43,674 nt of DNA from Thermoplasmatota archaeon (GCA_023379435.1 JAMCUH010000048.1:1-43674); one strand, 5' to 3'; positions 9,126-19,247 are shown, counted from the stretch's first letter. Numbers and translations are program-made. Notes: generated from the letters alone by a model not told the origin.

Positions 9126-10430
9126 ATGGATTCCAATAGAGATTTAGCTCTTAACATCAGAAAACTGGCTCAAGAACATAACGATTTCTTCAGGCAAAGC
9201 CTTACACTCATAGCATCGGAAAATATAATGAGTCCACTCGCAATGGAGATGCTTCTCACAGACTTTGGCTCCAGGTATGCCGAGGGGCTTCCAGGACACA
9301 GATATTATCAGGGAAACGCATTTGTTGACCGCCTTGAGACAATGATCATGGAGATGTCCAACAGGCTCTTTGGGTCACAGTATACTGACCCAAGGCCAAT
9401 TTCCGGAACGGTTGCAAACATTGGTATCATATATGGCCTCACGTCCCCCGGTGATATGATAACCGTACCTCCTCTTTCCGGTGGAGGACACATAAGCGCA
9501 GCCAAATTTGGGGCAGTTGGTCTTCGGGGTCTAACGTCATTCGATTATCCATTCGACGTTGAAAGCATGAATATAGACGTGGATGGGACAATAAAGCTCA
9601 TTAAGGAAAAGAAGCCAAAGGTGTCACTTTTCGGGCAGTCTGTCTTCCTTTTCCCCACTCCACTCAGGGATCTGCAGGATGCTTTTGCTGAAACCGGTAC
9701 CAAAGTATGGTACGATGCGGCACATGTTCTGGGTCTCATAGCGGGAAAGCAGTTTCAGGATCCATTGAGTGAGGGTGCAATGGTGATATCTGCCAGCACA
9801 CACAAGACATTCCCGGGGCCACAGCATGGCATCATACTTGGAAAATGCCAGGAAGACGTGTGGAAGAGGGTCCAGAGGGGGGTTTTCCCGGGAAGCGTGA
9901 GTAACCACCACCTTAACTCCATGGCCGCGCTTGGAGTTACCCTGGCGGAGGAACTTGAGTTCGGCCAAAAATATGCAGAGGATACGGTCGAGAATGCCCG
10001 CACTCTCGCACAGACTCTCGCGGAGGAGGGAATCAAGATGCTTGGGGAGAACAATGGCTACACGAAGTCACACACAATCGTTGCCGATGTAAGAGATCTT
10101 GGAGGAGGGAAAAGGTGCGCCGAAGACCTGGAGGATTCCGGAATCATTCTTAACAAGAACCTCCTCCCATGGGACACCAGCAGAGAATCTCAGAACCCGA
10201 GCGGCCTCAGGATTGGATCACAGGAACTCACAAGGATAGGCTTTGGTCCTTCTGAAATGAAGGAGGTCGGTCACCTAATCGCAGATGTCATCGTGAGGAA
10301 GAAGGATCATGGCAAGGTCAGGGAAATGGCAAGGGAGTTAAAATCAGGTTTCAGAGAAGTGAAATACTGCTTTGGCAGACATGAAGCATACAGCTACATT
10401 AAATTGTTAGATGAAGGCGCATGGGAGTAA
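9126..10430 (+). CDS. glyA: Serine hydroxymethyltransferase
   Basis: SLTLIASENIMSPL, SRYAEGLPGHRYYQGN, STHKTFPGPQHGII. Confidence 0.97.
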   Translation: MDSNRDLALNIRKLAQEHNDFFRQSLTLIASENIMSPLAMEMLLTDFGSRYAEGLPGHRYYQGNAFVDRLETMIMEMSNRLFGSQYTDPRPISGTVANIGIIYGLTSPGDMITVPPLSGGGHISAAKFGAVGLRGLTSFDYPFDVESMNIDVDGTIKLIKEKKPKVSLFGQSVFLFPTPLRDLQDAFAETGTKVWYDAAHVLGLIAGKQFQDPLSEGAMVISASTHKTFPGPQHGIILGKCQEDVWKRVQRGVFPGSVSNHHLNSMAALGVTLAEELEFGQKYAEDTVENARTLAQTLAEEGIKMLGENNGYTKSHTIVADVRDLGGGKRCAEDLEDSGIILNKNLLPWDTSRESQNPSGLRIGSQELTRIGFGPSEMKEVGHLIADVIVRKKDHGKVREMARELKSGFREVKYCFGRHEAYSYIKLLDEGAWE

Positions 10431-10855
10431 TGGAAAAGGTACAGTGCATAGTGTATCGTATAAACGGGGGCAATGTGGAAATTCTCCTCCTTAAGACAAT
10501 ACCAGGAAGGGGAGGATTCTGGCAGTCAGTGACGGGAAAGGTTGAACCTGGTGAATCACTATGTGACGCTGCAAGGCGTGAACTTCATGAAGAGACCGGT
10601 ATAGACACCCATGGGAATGGATGCAGAGAAATCTTCTCCTTCAGTTTTTCTAAAAATAGAAACGAATACCATGAGCATGTGTTCGTCTTCAAAGTTGATA
10701 CTGAACAGGCAATAGATCTCAGCGGGAACGTTTATCCGGAACATGTGGGATATAAATGGTTCGAAGCGGAAGATGCGCTGAGGCTACTGAGATTCAAGGA
10801 AGAAAAGGAAGCACTTGAACAGGCACTGCTGGAAATATCGAAGCAACAGTGTTAA
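10421..10855 (+). CDS. NUDIX hydrolase (start may be 10430)
   Basis: Nudix box: GKVEPGESLCDAARRELHEETGI. Confidence 0.9.
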   Translation: MGVMEKVQCIVYRINGGNVEILLLKTIPGRGGFWQSVTGKVEPGESLCDAARRELHEETGIDTHGNGCREIFSFSFSKNRNEYHEHVFVFKVDTEQAIDLSGNVYPEHVGYKWFEAEDALRLLRFKEEKEALEQALLEISKQQC

Positions 10856-10859
10856 TGGA

Positions 10860-11975
10860 TCAGTTCTCACGCTTGATGAGGTAATCGGCCATGTCCCCAA
10901 GGAAACTCTTTATCTCCACATTACCGTCAACGTTATCCAGGTACTTCTTCCCCCTCTCCACCAGATCCCTTGATATCTTGATGGAAAAATCAAGTGATCC
11001 TGTATCGGAAACAATCTTCTTTACCCTTTCAAAATCCTCATCGGAAATGCTACCCTTTCCGAGCCTCGATGCAATGAATTTTCTATCGGCATCTGATGAT
11101 CTTTCCATTGCCTTGAGGATCAGGAGGGTTTTCTTTCCCTCGTTCATGTCGGTCTTCGGTGACTTGCCGATGGTTTTCTCTGACCCATAAAGGCCAAGAA
11201 TATCGTCCTGTATCTGGAAAGCAACGCCTATGAGGGAACCAAAATAGTTCAGGTCATTGATATGGCTGATATTGCCGCTCAGTATGGTTCCAATCTTCAA
11301 CGGCCCGGATACCGTGTAGTTTGCAGTTTTGAGAAGATGCGTCCTCATGAGATCAGATTCGGCAAACTCTGAATTTATGGATGAGTACAGATCAAGAAGC
11401 TGTCCCTCACCGGTCATTTCAAAAACCTTTGAAAGCTCGTAGTTGGCTGCCCTGAGTCTGTCCGGGGGAAAACCAGAGCTGAGAAGTGTTTCATGACAGT
11501 AACTTTCCGCCAGGTCAGATGCGACTATGGCAATATTCTCAGCAAGCCTTTTGTCATGGGACAGGCCACTGAGTAACCTTTCCGTTACTGCCACATGAAA
11601 GCTCGGTTTCCCCCTTCTCAGGTCACTCTGATCCATGACGTCATCCTGAATGAGAAAATAACTCTGTGATATCTCCATTGAAATGGATGCCTTTACAATC
11701 TTCTCATCATGAGGTGAGAATAGATCGTGACCGGCTATTACCAGAACCGGCCTGACCCTCTTCCCCCCTCCAAGTGTGAATTCTCCAAGGAGCTCCACAA
11801 CCTTTCTGATGAAATCGTCTGTCTTCTCACCTATCTTCTTTGTGAAGAATGAGGAAAGCTCGCTGTCAATCTCATTTCTCCAGTTTGCCATCCTCTCTGT
11901 GAATGTATACATGCACTGACATGAGAGCATTTTTGTTTTTAATATTTCCAGATCGTGATTGCATGTTAATTCCAT
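10860..11975 (-). CDS. Polyprenyl (geranylgeranyl-type) diphosphate synthase (start may be internal, near 11891)
   Basis: GGGKRVRPVLV, QDDVMDQSDLRRGKPSFH (first Asp-rich motif), QIQDDILGLYG. Confidence 0.92.
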   Translation of the reverse strand: MELTCNHDLEILKTKMLSCQCMYTFTERMANWRNEIDSELSSFFTKKIGEKTDDFIRKVVELLGEFTLGGGKRVRPVLVIAGHDLFSPHDEKIVKASISMEISQSYFLIQDDVMDQSDLRRGKPSFHVAVTERLLSGLSHDKRLAENIAIVASDLAESYCHETLLSSGFPPDRLRAANYELSKVFEMTGEGQLLDLYSSINSEFAESDLMRTHLLKTANYTVSGPLKIGTILSGNISHINDLNYFGSLIGVAFQIQDDILGLYGSEKTIGKSPKTDMNEGKKTLLILKAMERSSDADRKFIASRLGKGSISDEDFERVKKIVSDTGSLDFSIKISRDLVERGKKYLDNVDGNVEIKSFLGDMADYLIKREN

Positions 11976-12961
11976 TAAAGGGTGATGTGGAACACAACAT
12001 GGATCACGTCACCAAGTCCGAAGGTAGCCAGTGCTACCATCACCGAAAGGACTGCCGATCTCAGCGCGGCCCTTCTGATGTTTGTATTTGTGGAAAGGGC
12101 AACAATGGAGTTAACAAAAGCCTGGAAAAGGCCAACCAGTATTATTGAGGTCACAAACGCTTCGAACTTGCCCACAATGAGGTAAGGAATGATGGGGATA
12201 CTTGAGCCGAGGAGATAAGCTCCTGCAGTTGTGGATGCAGTTTTCCTTGATTCACCCCTTATCTGCTCCATGGCATCTTTCTGTTTCTCATCAGGATTAA
12301 ACAGAGATCTTCTTTCGATTTCGGCAATCTGATATTCCGTCTTGCTCTTGTTTGACAGATATGCACCAAGAGCCATACTCATTGCACCGCTCACGGCTAT
12401 TACAAGGCCACCAAGTGCAACGTATAAGCCGCTGAGAAATATTGCTGCAAGACCGGAAATGGATCCAAGCACTTCCACCAGACCATCGCTTATTCCGTAT
12501 ATTATGTCCTGGTTTCTCCGGATCATATCCTCATTTTTTGATATGTGTGTTGCGAAAACCTCCTCATGCTCAATCTCGTCCTTGAGGATCGACCTGACAT
12601 TCTCCTTTACTTCATCATCCTCATTATGATCATCGAGAAATTTTCTGTAAGACTTTATGGCCCTTATCTCCCCATGTTCAAGGAGTCTGACAGTAAGGAA
12701 TACTCCAAGAAATCTCAGGACGAAAAGGAGGGAAAAAATCTTAAGGGAACTATGCCTGACCCTTGCCGGGTTGTATCCGCTATCAGAAAGGAGCTGTTTC
12801 CAGAAGTTTGAATGCCTTTCCTCAATCTTCGAAAGTCTGATGAGATTGTTTCTGAAATCACCGGGTTCAATGCGGGAAGCAAGTTTTGCGTAAAAGTCCC
12901 TGTCCGTTATCTCATCACGGTAGAATTCCAGCATCTCCTGTCTGCTCGGCTTTGCTGTCAA
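11975..12961 (-). CDS. Ferritin-like/rubrerythrin domain fused to VIT1/CCC1 membrane domain (Er-VIT/MbfA-like)
   Basis: N-terminal E...EERH and DEIEHEEVFA helices followed by YGISDGLVEVLGSISGLAAIF and AMSMALGAYLSNKSKTEY, typical of VIT family. Confidence 0.85.
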   Translation of the reverse strand: MTAKPSRQEMLEFYRDEITDRDFYAKLASRIEPGDFRNNLIRLSKIEERHSNFWKQLLSDSGYNPARVRHSSLKIFSLLFVLRFLGVFLTVRLLEHGEIRAIKSYRKFLDDHNEDDEVKENVRSILKDEIEHEEVFATHISKNEDMIRRNQDIIYGISDGLVEVLGSISGLAAIFLSGLYVALGGLVIAVSGAMSMALGAYLSNKSKTEYQIAEIERRSLFNPDEKQKDAMEQIRGESRKTASTTAGAYLLGSSIPIIPYLIVGKFEAFVTSIILVGLFQAFVNSIVALSTNTNIRRAALRSAVLSVMVALATFGLGDVIHVVFHITL

Positions 12962-13042
12962 CCAGCCTTCATATTAAATGTGTTTAAAATCTTTACACTT
13001 TTTATGACGAATTTCGTAATAATGTTACGGTTTACATATGGA

Positions 13043-13060
13043 TAAATATATATTAATATT
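13043..13060 (+). promoter_or_regulatory. TATA-like box A upstream of the class III aminotransferase
   Basis: AAATATATATTAATATT, centred about 30 nt upstream of the 13083 ATG. Confidence 0.4.
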
Positions 13061-13082
13061 GCACATTATTAGATTGATACTT

Positions 13083-14444
13083 ATGATAGAGAACAGAGGA
13101 AAGGGATCCTATAAGGCAATTAACATTAAGGTGGAGCCTCCGGGCCCAAGGGCAAAAGAGATCATTGAAAGGGATGAGAAATACCTTGTGAGGACAACGA
13201 AATCCCTTCCTGTGGTTGGCTACAGGGGAAAGGGCGTATTCGTGGAGGATGTGGACGGTAACGTTTTCCTTGATTTCTCATCTGGCATAAGTGTTACGAA
13301 TGTCGGTCATGTTAATGAAAGAATAAGGGATGCTGTTGAGAAACAGCTGGACAGGCTGTGGCATTTCGCAGGGACTGATTATTATTACAGGGAGCAGGTG
13401 GATGCAGCCCAGGCTCTTACCGAAATAACGCCGGGAAAATTCGCAAAGAAGGTGTTCTTTTCCAACAGCGGCACTGAGGCAAACGAAGCTGCAATAAAGA
13501 TAGCAAAGGCCCATGCCGGGAAGCAGCAATTCATCGGTTTCATCGGCGGTTTTCATGGAAGGAGCCAGGGCTCCCTTTCGTTCACAGCTTCCAAATCGCT
13601 TTACAAGAAGGGGTTTTTCCCGACCATGCCGGGAGTGGAACATGCACCGTTTCCTGATCCATACAGGAATCCCTTCGGGATCGACGGTTACGAAAATCCG
13701 GACGAACTGGTTGAGGCAGTCATGGGATACATTGAGGATTACATGTTCAAAATGTATGTACCACCTGAGAATGTTGCTGCCTTCATGGTGGAGCCCATAC
13801 AGGGAGAGGGAGGATATATAGTTCCGCCAAAGTCATTTCACAAGAAACTCATGAAGCTGGCTGCTGACAATGATATTCTGGTCATAATGGACGAGGTTCA
13901 GAGCGGCTTTGGAAGAACCGGGAAATTCTTTGCTTCCGAGCATTTCGGAGTGGAACCAGAGATCATTTCACTGGCCAAGGCCATAGCTTCCGGTATTCCC
14001 ATGGGCGCAACTGTTATAAGGGACAGACTGAATTTCGCTGCGTCTGGAATGCATTCAAACACCTTTGGGGGCAATCTTGTGGCATCGGCTGCCTGTGTGG
14101 AAACCATCAGGGTTATGAAGGAGGATAAGCTTGTTGAGAATTCAGCCAGGGTGGGATCTTACTTCAGGAAGAGGCTTGAGGAACTAAAGGAGAAGCATGA
14201 TGCCATAGGTGACGTGAGGGGACTCGGTCTGATGCTTGCCATTGATTTTGTGACAGACAGAAGAAAGAAAACTCCTGCAGTTAAACTCAGGGACCAGATT
14301 GAGATGTCTCTTTTCAAGAAAGGCCTTTTAACGCTTTCCACAGGAGTTAGTTCCATAAGGCTGATCCCACCGCTCATTGTTACCGAAGAACAGATAGACA
14401 TGGGAATAGAGGTCATAGATGCGGCCATAGGGGAATCACTCTGA
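13083..14444 (+). CDS. Class III aminotransferase (4-aminobutyrate/acetylornithine aminotransferase family); ORF track start is 13038
   Basis: FSNSGTEANEAAIKIAKA, VEPIQGEGGY, IMDEVQSGFGRTGKFFASEH, SLAKAIASGIPMGA. AT-rich TATA-like stretch at 13043-13060 favours the 13083 ATG. Confidence 0.9.
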   Translation: MIENRGKGSYKAINIKVEPPGPRAKEIIERDEKYLVRTTKSLPVVGYRGKGVFVEDVDGNVFLDFSSGISVTNVGHVNERIRDAVEKQLDRLWHFAGTDYYYREQVDAAQALTEITPGKFAKKVFFSNSGTEANEAAIKIAKAHAGKQQFIGFIGGFHGRSQGSLSFTASKSLYKKGFFPTMPGVEHAPFPDPYRNPFGIDGYENPDELVEAVMGYIEDYMFKMYVPPENVAAFMVEPIQGEGGYIVPPKSFHKKLMKLAADNDILVIMDEVQSGFGRTGKFFASEHFGVEPEIISLAKAIASGIPMGATVIRDRLNFAASGMHSNTFGGNLVASAACVETIRVMKEDKLVENSARVGSYFRKRLEELKEKHDAIGDVRGLGLMLAIDFVTDRRKKTPAVKLRDQIEMSLFKKGLLTLSTGVSSIRLIPPLIVTEEQIDMGIEVIDAAIGESL

Positions 14445-14954
14445 GTTCCCGTTAACGTATTTAAAAAACTTTATGAGGGGAAGACCCTCCTCCCATTTTA
14501 TCATGTAATTTTTGCTTTTTGTCACAGAAACCTTGGGTAGGATATCATAGAGAAGAAGATGCTTTCCCTTTGGCTTTCCAGGCATTGAAAAGAGTCTCCA
14601 CGCATCCTGCTTTGCACCCTTCAGCCTAAATGCATATGTGAGAAAAAGACCGGCTTCCTTGCACATGCTGCTCAGGCGGTCTGCCTGCTCCTGCCTCTTT
14701 CCTGAGGCTTCAGAGAATGTCAGCGGGCTTTTCACCGAAGATTTTACCTCTATTATCAGCGAGTAGTCATGACGCAGTGCTATGATGTCTGCTCCCTGGG
14801 AACCAGCAGATCTTGTGACAAAAAATGGCCTAGAGATGATGCCCATTCCAATGTACCTGTCATCCGGTGAAAGTCTCTTCACGTACTTCATGACGCTCTC
14901 CTTTTTTCCGGAGAGGATGGAGGCGATCTCCCTCTCATATACGCTGCCGTTCAC
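14436..14954 (-). CDS. hjc: Archaeal Holliday junction resolvase Hjc-like
   Basis: YEREIASIL, FVTRSAGSQGADIIALRHDYSLIIEVKSS (E...D...ExK nuclease core). Confidence 0.8.
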   Translation of the reverse strand: MNGSVYEREIASILSGKKESVMKYVKRLSPDDRYIGMGIISRPFFVTRSAGSQGADIIALRHDYSLIIEVKSSVKSPLTFSEASGKRQEQADRLSSMCKEAGLFLTYAFRLKGAKQDAWRLFSMPGKPKGKHLLLYDILPKVSVTKSKNYMIKWEEGLPLIKFFKYVNGNSE

Positions 14955-15263
14955 TGATATCCATAACCATAAGCGGCAGTGAGATATTTATTCTTGTGTT
15001 GATAACACCGTAAACAAACCTATTCTGAAGAATTTGAGGAATCACTTCTATTGAATGTTGAACCTTTTCTTTCAATCAATTCTCAAAACAGGCAGGAGAC
15101 ACTGCTTTCACGAACTGTCCCATAAAGGGAAAAAATATGCAAGAATTCGTTTCTGAACATTTTGACTCAAAACTGAAAATCTTTCTTTCGTAATTTCAAT
15201 TATATTCGGCCGGAAGAGAACGATGGTGATTAGGTTCCTGTGCATCAAGAAACAGTCAGGTAT

Positions 15264-16526
15264 TCAACGTAAAGTCTCTGCAGCGCTCTTCCCACGCGTA
15301 ATGCCCGAACGATCCAGCGGAACGGCGATCATATATATCAGGATTACGGCAATGCAAAGGGCAGTTGCGACAGAAAGGTAGAAAAAGGCCCTGTTAAACT
15401 GGAGCAAACTTGCAGATATCGGAAAACGAGGTATGGAGGTTATATCTGTCAGTGCTGAAAAGGCGGTCCATGCAGCAATGAATATGGACAGAAAGGTGTA
15501 GACCCTTTCGGAGCAAAAACTATAGGATAGCAGCAGAAGCGATGCCGCCATGAGATAAAACTGAAGGATGGTTATCACATACACAGGTGTTCCTGCACTC
15601 AACAAGATAGCTGGAGGATTCACTGAACTCCCGGGGCCAAAGAAAACAGAAGCATGAGACATGAAGCCAGCAGCCAGAACGTAAATGGGCCATATAATGA
15701 CACTTAAAAGGAAGGTGAAAGATCCGATCAGTAATCTCTTGTTCAATTTTGAAGGTCCAGCTATGGAGAAATAGATAAGCACCATGGAAACAGCCATGAC
15801 AGCTATGAAAATTGAGCTGAAGTAAGAGATCCACTGGGTTCTGAGAAAATTTAGAGGTTCAAGCACAACTGTGAGATAGTAGGGCAATCCTCTCTGGAAT
15901 AATAATCCAGAATAAAGAATGTAAAGTGTTTCCTGAAAAATAAAGAGTGCCGCAAGGAGGCCGAAGGTTATGCCTGATAGCAGGGAGTTACGCTGAACCT
16001 GTGATGGTTCAGGTCTGGCTTCCTCATTACTCCTCACGTTCCACTCACTCTTTACGATTCCAACAACGGCAAAACCAAAGGTTTCCCCCTTTGACTCCCT
16101 TATCCACAAATCGTTGAAAAGTTTCTGCATGGTGAGCGGATTACATCTGGCTCCCGGATTCCATGCGGCATTGATGACCAATACACAACCGGCAGGTATT
16201 TCGCTCATTTTTAAATACACGAAAGAACCGGAACCGATCTTCTCGCAGGACGGGATTGCAACCTTATAGCCCCTAATGATGATGTCTGTTGAAATGGATT
16301 TTAACACATCATAAGCGCTGCTTTCATCATCAATCTTTGTGGAGAATATCCTGCTCTCTCCACCGTTGTTTCTACCTGATATCTGCTGGTAAAATGTATC
16401 GGGAAGTGATGCTCTGGCGTTCTCTATTTTATTCGGCTGTCTTTCGCCAAGGAATTCGAAAAGACCGGAAACACTGTCAATAAGGGCAAACAACTGATCC
16501 TCATTGGCAGAAATATCCGGCGGCAA
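15264..16526 (-). CDS. Uncharacterised protein: soluble N-terminal region plus about six C-terminal hydrophobic segments
   Basis: Long ORF; repeated hydrophobic stretches in the C-terminal 250 aa; no recognised motif. Confidence 0.75.
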   Translation of the reverse strand: MPPDISANEDQLFALIDSVSGLFEFLGERQPNKIENARASLPDTFYQQISGRNNGGESRIFSTKIDDESSAYDVLKSISTDIIIRGYKVAIPSCEKIGSGSFVYLKMSEIPAGCVLVINAAWNPGARCNPLTMQKLFNDLWIRESKGETFGFAVVGIVKSEWNVRSNEEARPEPSQVQRNSLLSGITFGLLAALFIFQETLYILYSGLLFQRGLPYYLTVVLEPLNFLRTQWISYFSSIFIAVMAVSMVLIYFSIAGPSKLNKRLLIGSFTFLLSVIIWPIYVLAAGFMSHASVFFGPGSSVNPPAILLSAGTPVYVITILQFYLMAASLLLLSYSFCSERVYTFLSIFIAAWTAFSALTDITSIPRFPISASLLQFNRAFFYLSVATALCIAVILIYMIAVPLDRSGITRGKSAAETLR

Positions 16527-16632
16527 TCCTTAACACCAACCCGCCAACTTATTGGAAAATGGTATTTAACTGTTGGTCAGATCACACCGCAATTTTCGCC
16601 AAATCCCCCATCAAATCTCTCTTTCAAAAGAC

Positions 16633-17568
16633 CTACAGGGAAAACTCCCCAGGTATTTTCGGGAAGGGATGTGTATCTTCAATCCTGGTGAAGCCGCAGA
16701 TGTATCTTACAAGTCTCTCGATACCAATACCGAATCCGGCACTGGGCGGAAGGCCCTCATCAGCAGCCGAAAGATAGTGCGAAAACTGTTCTTCAGTCTG
16801 TCCCTTAAGTTTGATTCTCTCTCTTATTCTTTCCGGTTTGTATTCTCTTTCTCCACCAGAAAGAGCCTCCTGAAAACCTTCCGGGTATATCAGGTCCATG
16901 TCCGCAAGTGTTGAAGAGCCGTCATCATTCATCCTGTCATAGAATTCTCTCTTCATAACCGGTATGTCCACAATCCAGAACGGCGTCTTCGCCTCCTTTG
17001 AAAGTATTCGCTCGAAATCTTCTCCTCTGGAAGATTCCGCATCCAGATATTTTATAACAGGAAAAGGCGTTTCAGGCACTGGAAGGTCTCTCCCAAGAGC
17101 ACGGAGTTCCTGGGCGTTCTTTGATTTCACCTCTCTGAAAAGGTGAGGAAGTAGCTTTTCCACAAGCCTCATCATGTCCTCACGGGTGGCGTCCCTCTTT
17201 TCCACATCTATCTGCGTAAACTCCCAAAGATGCCTCCCAGATGACTTCTTGTCCTCAGTCTCCATACGAACATTTGGGGAGAAGGTGAATATTGATCCAA
17301 GATACTTCACAAGGAGATGTTTGTGGAATATCATGCTCTTTGTGAGGGAATATTTTTTACCGTAGTAGGTTACCACAGGATCAAAAACGGGGTGGTTGAG
17401 AGGATCTGTGAGCGGGGAAAGAATGACCGGAGGAACCTCCAGAAAACCTTCCTCCCTGAAGAAATCACCCAGAACCTTCCTCACGGTGGTGTGAATTCTC
17501 ATGGCATGAACCATGCTTTCCCTGGATAGCCTTTCAAGAGTGTTTTGAACAATTTCAGATTGCTGCAT
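16633..17568 (-). CDS. asnA: Archaeal-type asparagine synthetase A (AsnRS/AspRS-related, no anticodon-binding domain)
   Basis: Class II aaRS-like motifs TFSPNVRMET, HLWEFTQIDVE and GFGIGIERLVRYICG; lacks an N-terminal OB domain. Confidence 0.85.
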   Translation of the reverse strand: MQQSEIVQNTLERLSRESMVHAMRIHTTVRKVLGDFFREEGFLEVPPVILSPLTDPLNHPVFDPVVTYYGKKYSLTKSMIFHKHLLVKYLGSIFTFSPNVRMETEDKKSSGRHLWEFTQIDVEKRDATREDMMRLVEKLLPHLFREVKSKNAQELRALGRDLPVPETPFPVIKYLDAESSRGEDFERILSKEAKTPFWIVDIPVMKREFYDRMNDDGSSTLADMDLIYPEGFQEALSGGEREYKPERIRERIKLKGQTEEQFSHYLSAADEGLPPSAGFGIGIERLVRYICGFTRIEDTHPFPKIPGEFSL

Positions 17569-17701
17569 ACCTCTTTATCCGAAGATGAGAAATAAACATT
17601 TATTCAGGAATTTAGACAAAATGGCATCCAGGGTATGTGATTTATCATATGTTACTGTCATAATGTCGTAAAATTTAAGTTCATGTCTGCCATTCTTTGA
17701 T

Positions 17702-18142
17702 ATGGACCAGAAGGACAGAAAGATTATAGACTACCTGATGGAGAACGGAAGGGACAAAATATCCGATATATCAAGAGTCCTTGATATTCCCAGAGTGACT
17801 GTTTATGAGAGAATTCAAAACATGATCAGGCAGGGAGTGATAAAGAAATTCTCTGCGATCCCGGATTTTTCCGCTCTTGGGTATCCGGTGACATCATTCG
17901 TCCTCGTTCTGTTCGATGCATCAAGAGGAATTTCTGAAAAGAAGCTGGCTGAAAAGATAGCAAGGATGAAAAACGTTGAGGAGGTTCACATAATAACCGG
18001 TGAGTGGGACCTTCTCCTGAAAGTGAGAGCACAATCCATGGATGATCTTGGTAACATGGTCCTGGAGAAGCTCAGGGAAACTGAGGGTGTTGGAAAGACC
18101 CAGACAATTGCCATCTTCCAGACCGTAAAGGATGGATTCTGA
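17702..18142 (+). CDS. Lrp/AsnC family transcriptional regulator
   Basis: MDQKDRKIIDYLMENGRDKISDISRVLDIPRVTVYERIQNMIRQGVIKKFSAIPD followed by a RAM-like domain. Confidence 0.93.
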   Translation: MDQKDRKIIDYLMENGRDKISDISRVLDIPRVTVYERIQNMIRQGVIKKFSAIPDFSALGYPVTSFVLVLFDASRGISEKKLAEKIARMKNVEEVHIITGEWDLLLKVRAQSMDDLGNMVLEKLRETEGVGKTQTIAIFQTVKDGF

Positions 18143-18145
18143 ATG

Positions 18146-19147
18146 TCAGTGGAGGAAAAGCGATACCTCTTTGTCTTCCTTCCCGGTTGATATCTTCTTC
18201 CAGTCGTTCTTCACAACGGGCCTTCCCTTTATCCTCTGGACATAGTTGTATGCGGAGAGGGCAGCAGTGGCACCCATTCCCGCAGATATGACTGCCTGCT
18301 TGTACGGTATATCCGTGACATCACCTGCAGCAAAAATCCCGGGCATGGAGGTTGAGCAGTCCTTGCTGACTATGATCTCACCCAGCCCGTTCATCTCAAC
18401 CATTCCTCTGAGGAATTCCGTCTTAGTTACGTAACCCATTTCAACGAATACGCCTTCAACATTTATTTCCCTGTGCTCGTTTGAACCTATTCTTACAGTG
18501 TCCAGAGCTCCGACCTTCCCTTCTCCCTTTATGCCAACCACCTTTGTGCTGTTGACGAATTCAACCTTTCCTGTCTTTATAAGGTTATTAACAGTCTCTG
18601 AATCACCTATGGGGGTTTCCGTTCTCTGTATCATGTATATCTTCCTTGCTATGTTCACCAGAAGGTTACCGGCATCAAGAGCTGGTATGCCGGATCCAAC
18701 AACGGCAACATCCTTATTCCTGAACAGTGGACCATCGCACACGGCACAGTATGAGACACCCTTTCCCTTGAGTTCACGCTCTCCCGGAACACCAAGGTCC
18801 CTTGGCGTCTTTCCAAACGCAAGGATGAGTGCACATGTTTCATAGGAATCCTTGTTTGTTTTTATTTCGAAACAGCTCTGCTCAGCGTAGTGAAGCTCCT
18901 GAAGCTCCTCGTATAGAAATTCCGTTCCGTATTTTTCAGCCTGTTTCTTCATGGATTCCATCAGGGCGCTTCCTCCCACACTCATGATACCGGGGTAATT
19001 CTCAATATAGTCGGCAAGCAGTGCCTGTCCGCCGATATCTTTTGTTATAACGAGGGTGGAAAGACCCTGCCTCGATGTGTACAGAGCAGCTGAAAGACCT
19101 GCGGAAGCACCTCCAACAATTATGACATCGAACTGTCTATGCTCCAT
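18146..19147 (-). CDS. trxB: Thioredoxin reductase-like FAD-dependent disulfide oxidoreductase
   Basis: IIVGGASAGLSAALYTSRQG, YCAVCDGPLF (CxxC), GIFAAGDVTDIPYKQAVISAGMGATAA. Confidence 0.93.
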   Translation of the reverse strand: MEHRQFDVIIVGGASAGLSAALYTSRQGLSTLVITKDIGGQALLADYIENYPGIMSVGGSALMESMKKQAEKYGTEFLYEELQELHYAEQSCFEIKTNKDSYETCALILAFGKTPRDLGVPGERELKGKGVSYCAVCDGPLFRNKDVAVVGSGIPALDAGNLLVNIARKIYMIQRTETPIGDSETVNNLIKTGKVEFVNSTKVVGIKGEGKVGALDTVRIGSNEHREINVEGVFVEMGYVTKTEFLRGMVEMNGLGEIIVSKDCSTSMPGIFAAGDVTDIPYKQAVISAGMGATAALSAYNYVQRIKGRPVVKNDWKKISTGKEDKEVSLFLH

Positions 19148-19247
19148 GCTGTTCTGTAGTAATGCCGGCTTAAATATTCATTCCTTTTTCAGAATACCGA
19201 ACATTAATTATTGTGGAAGAGGATCATAGAGTCACTGGGGATCACAA

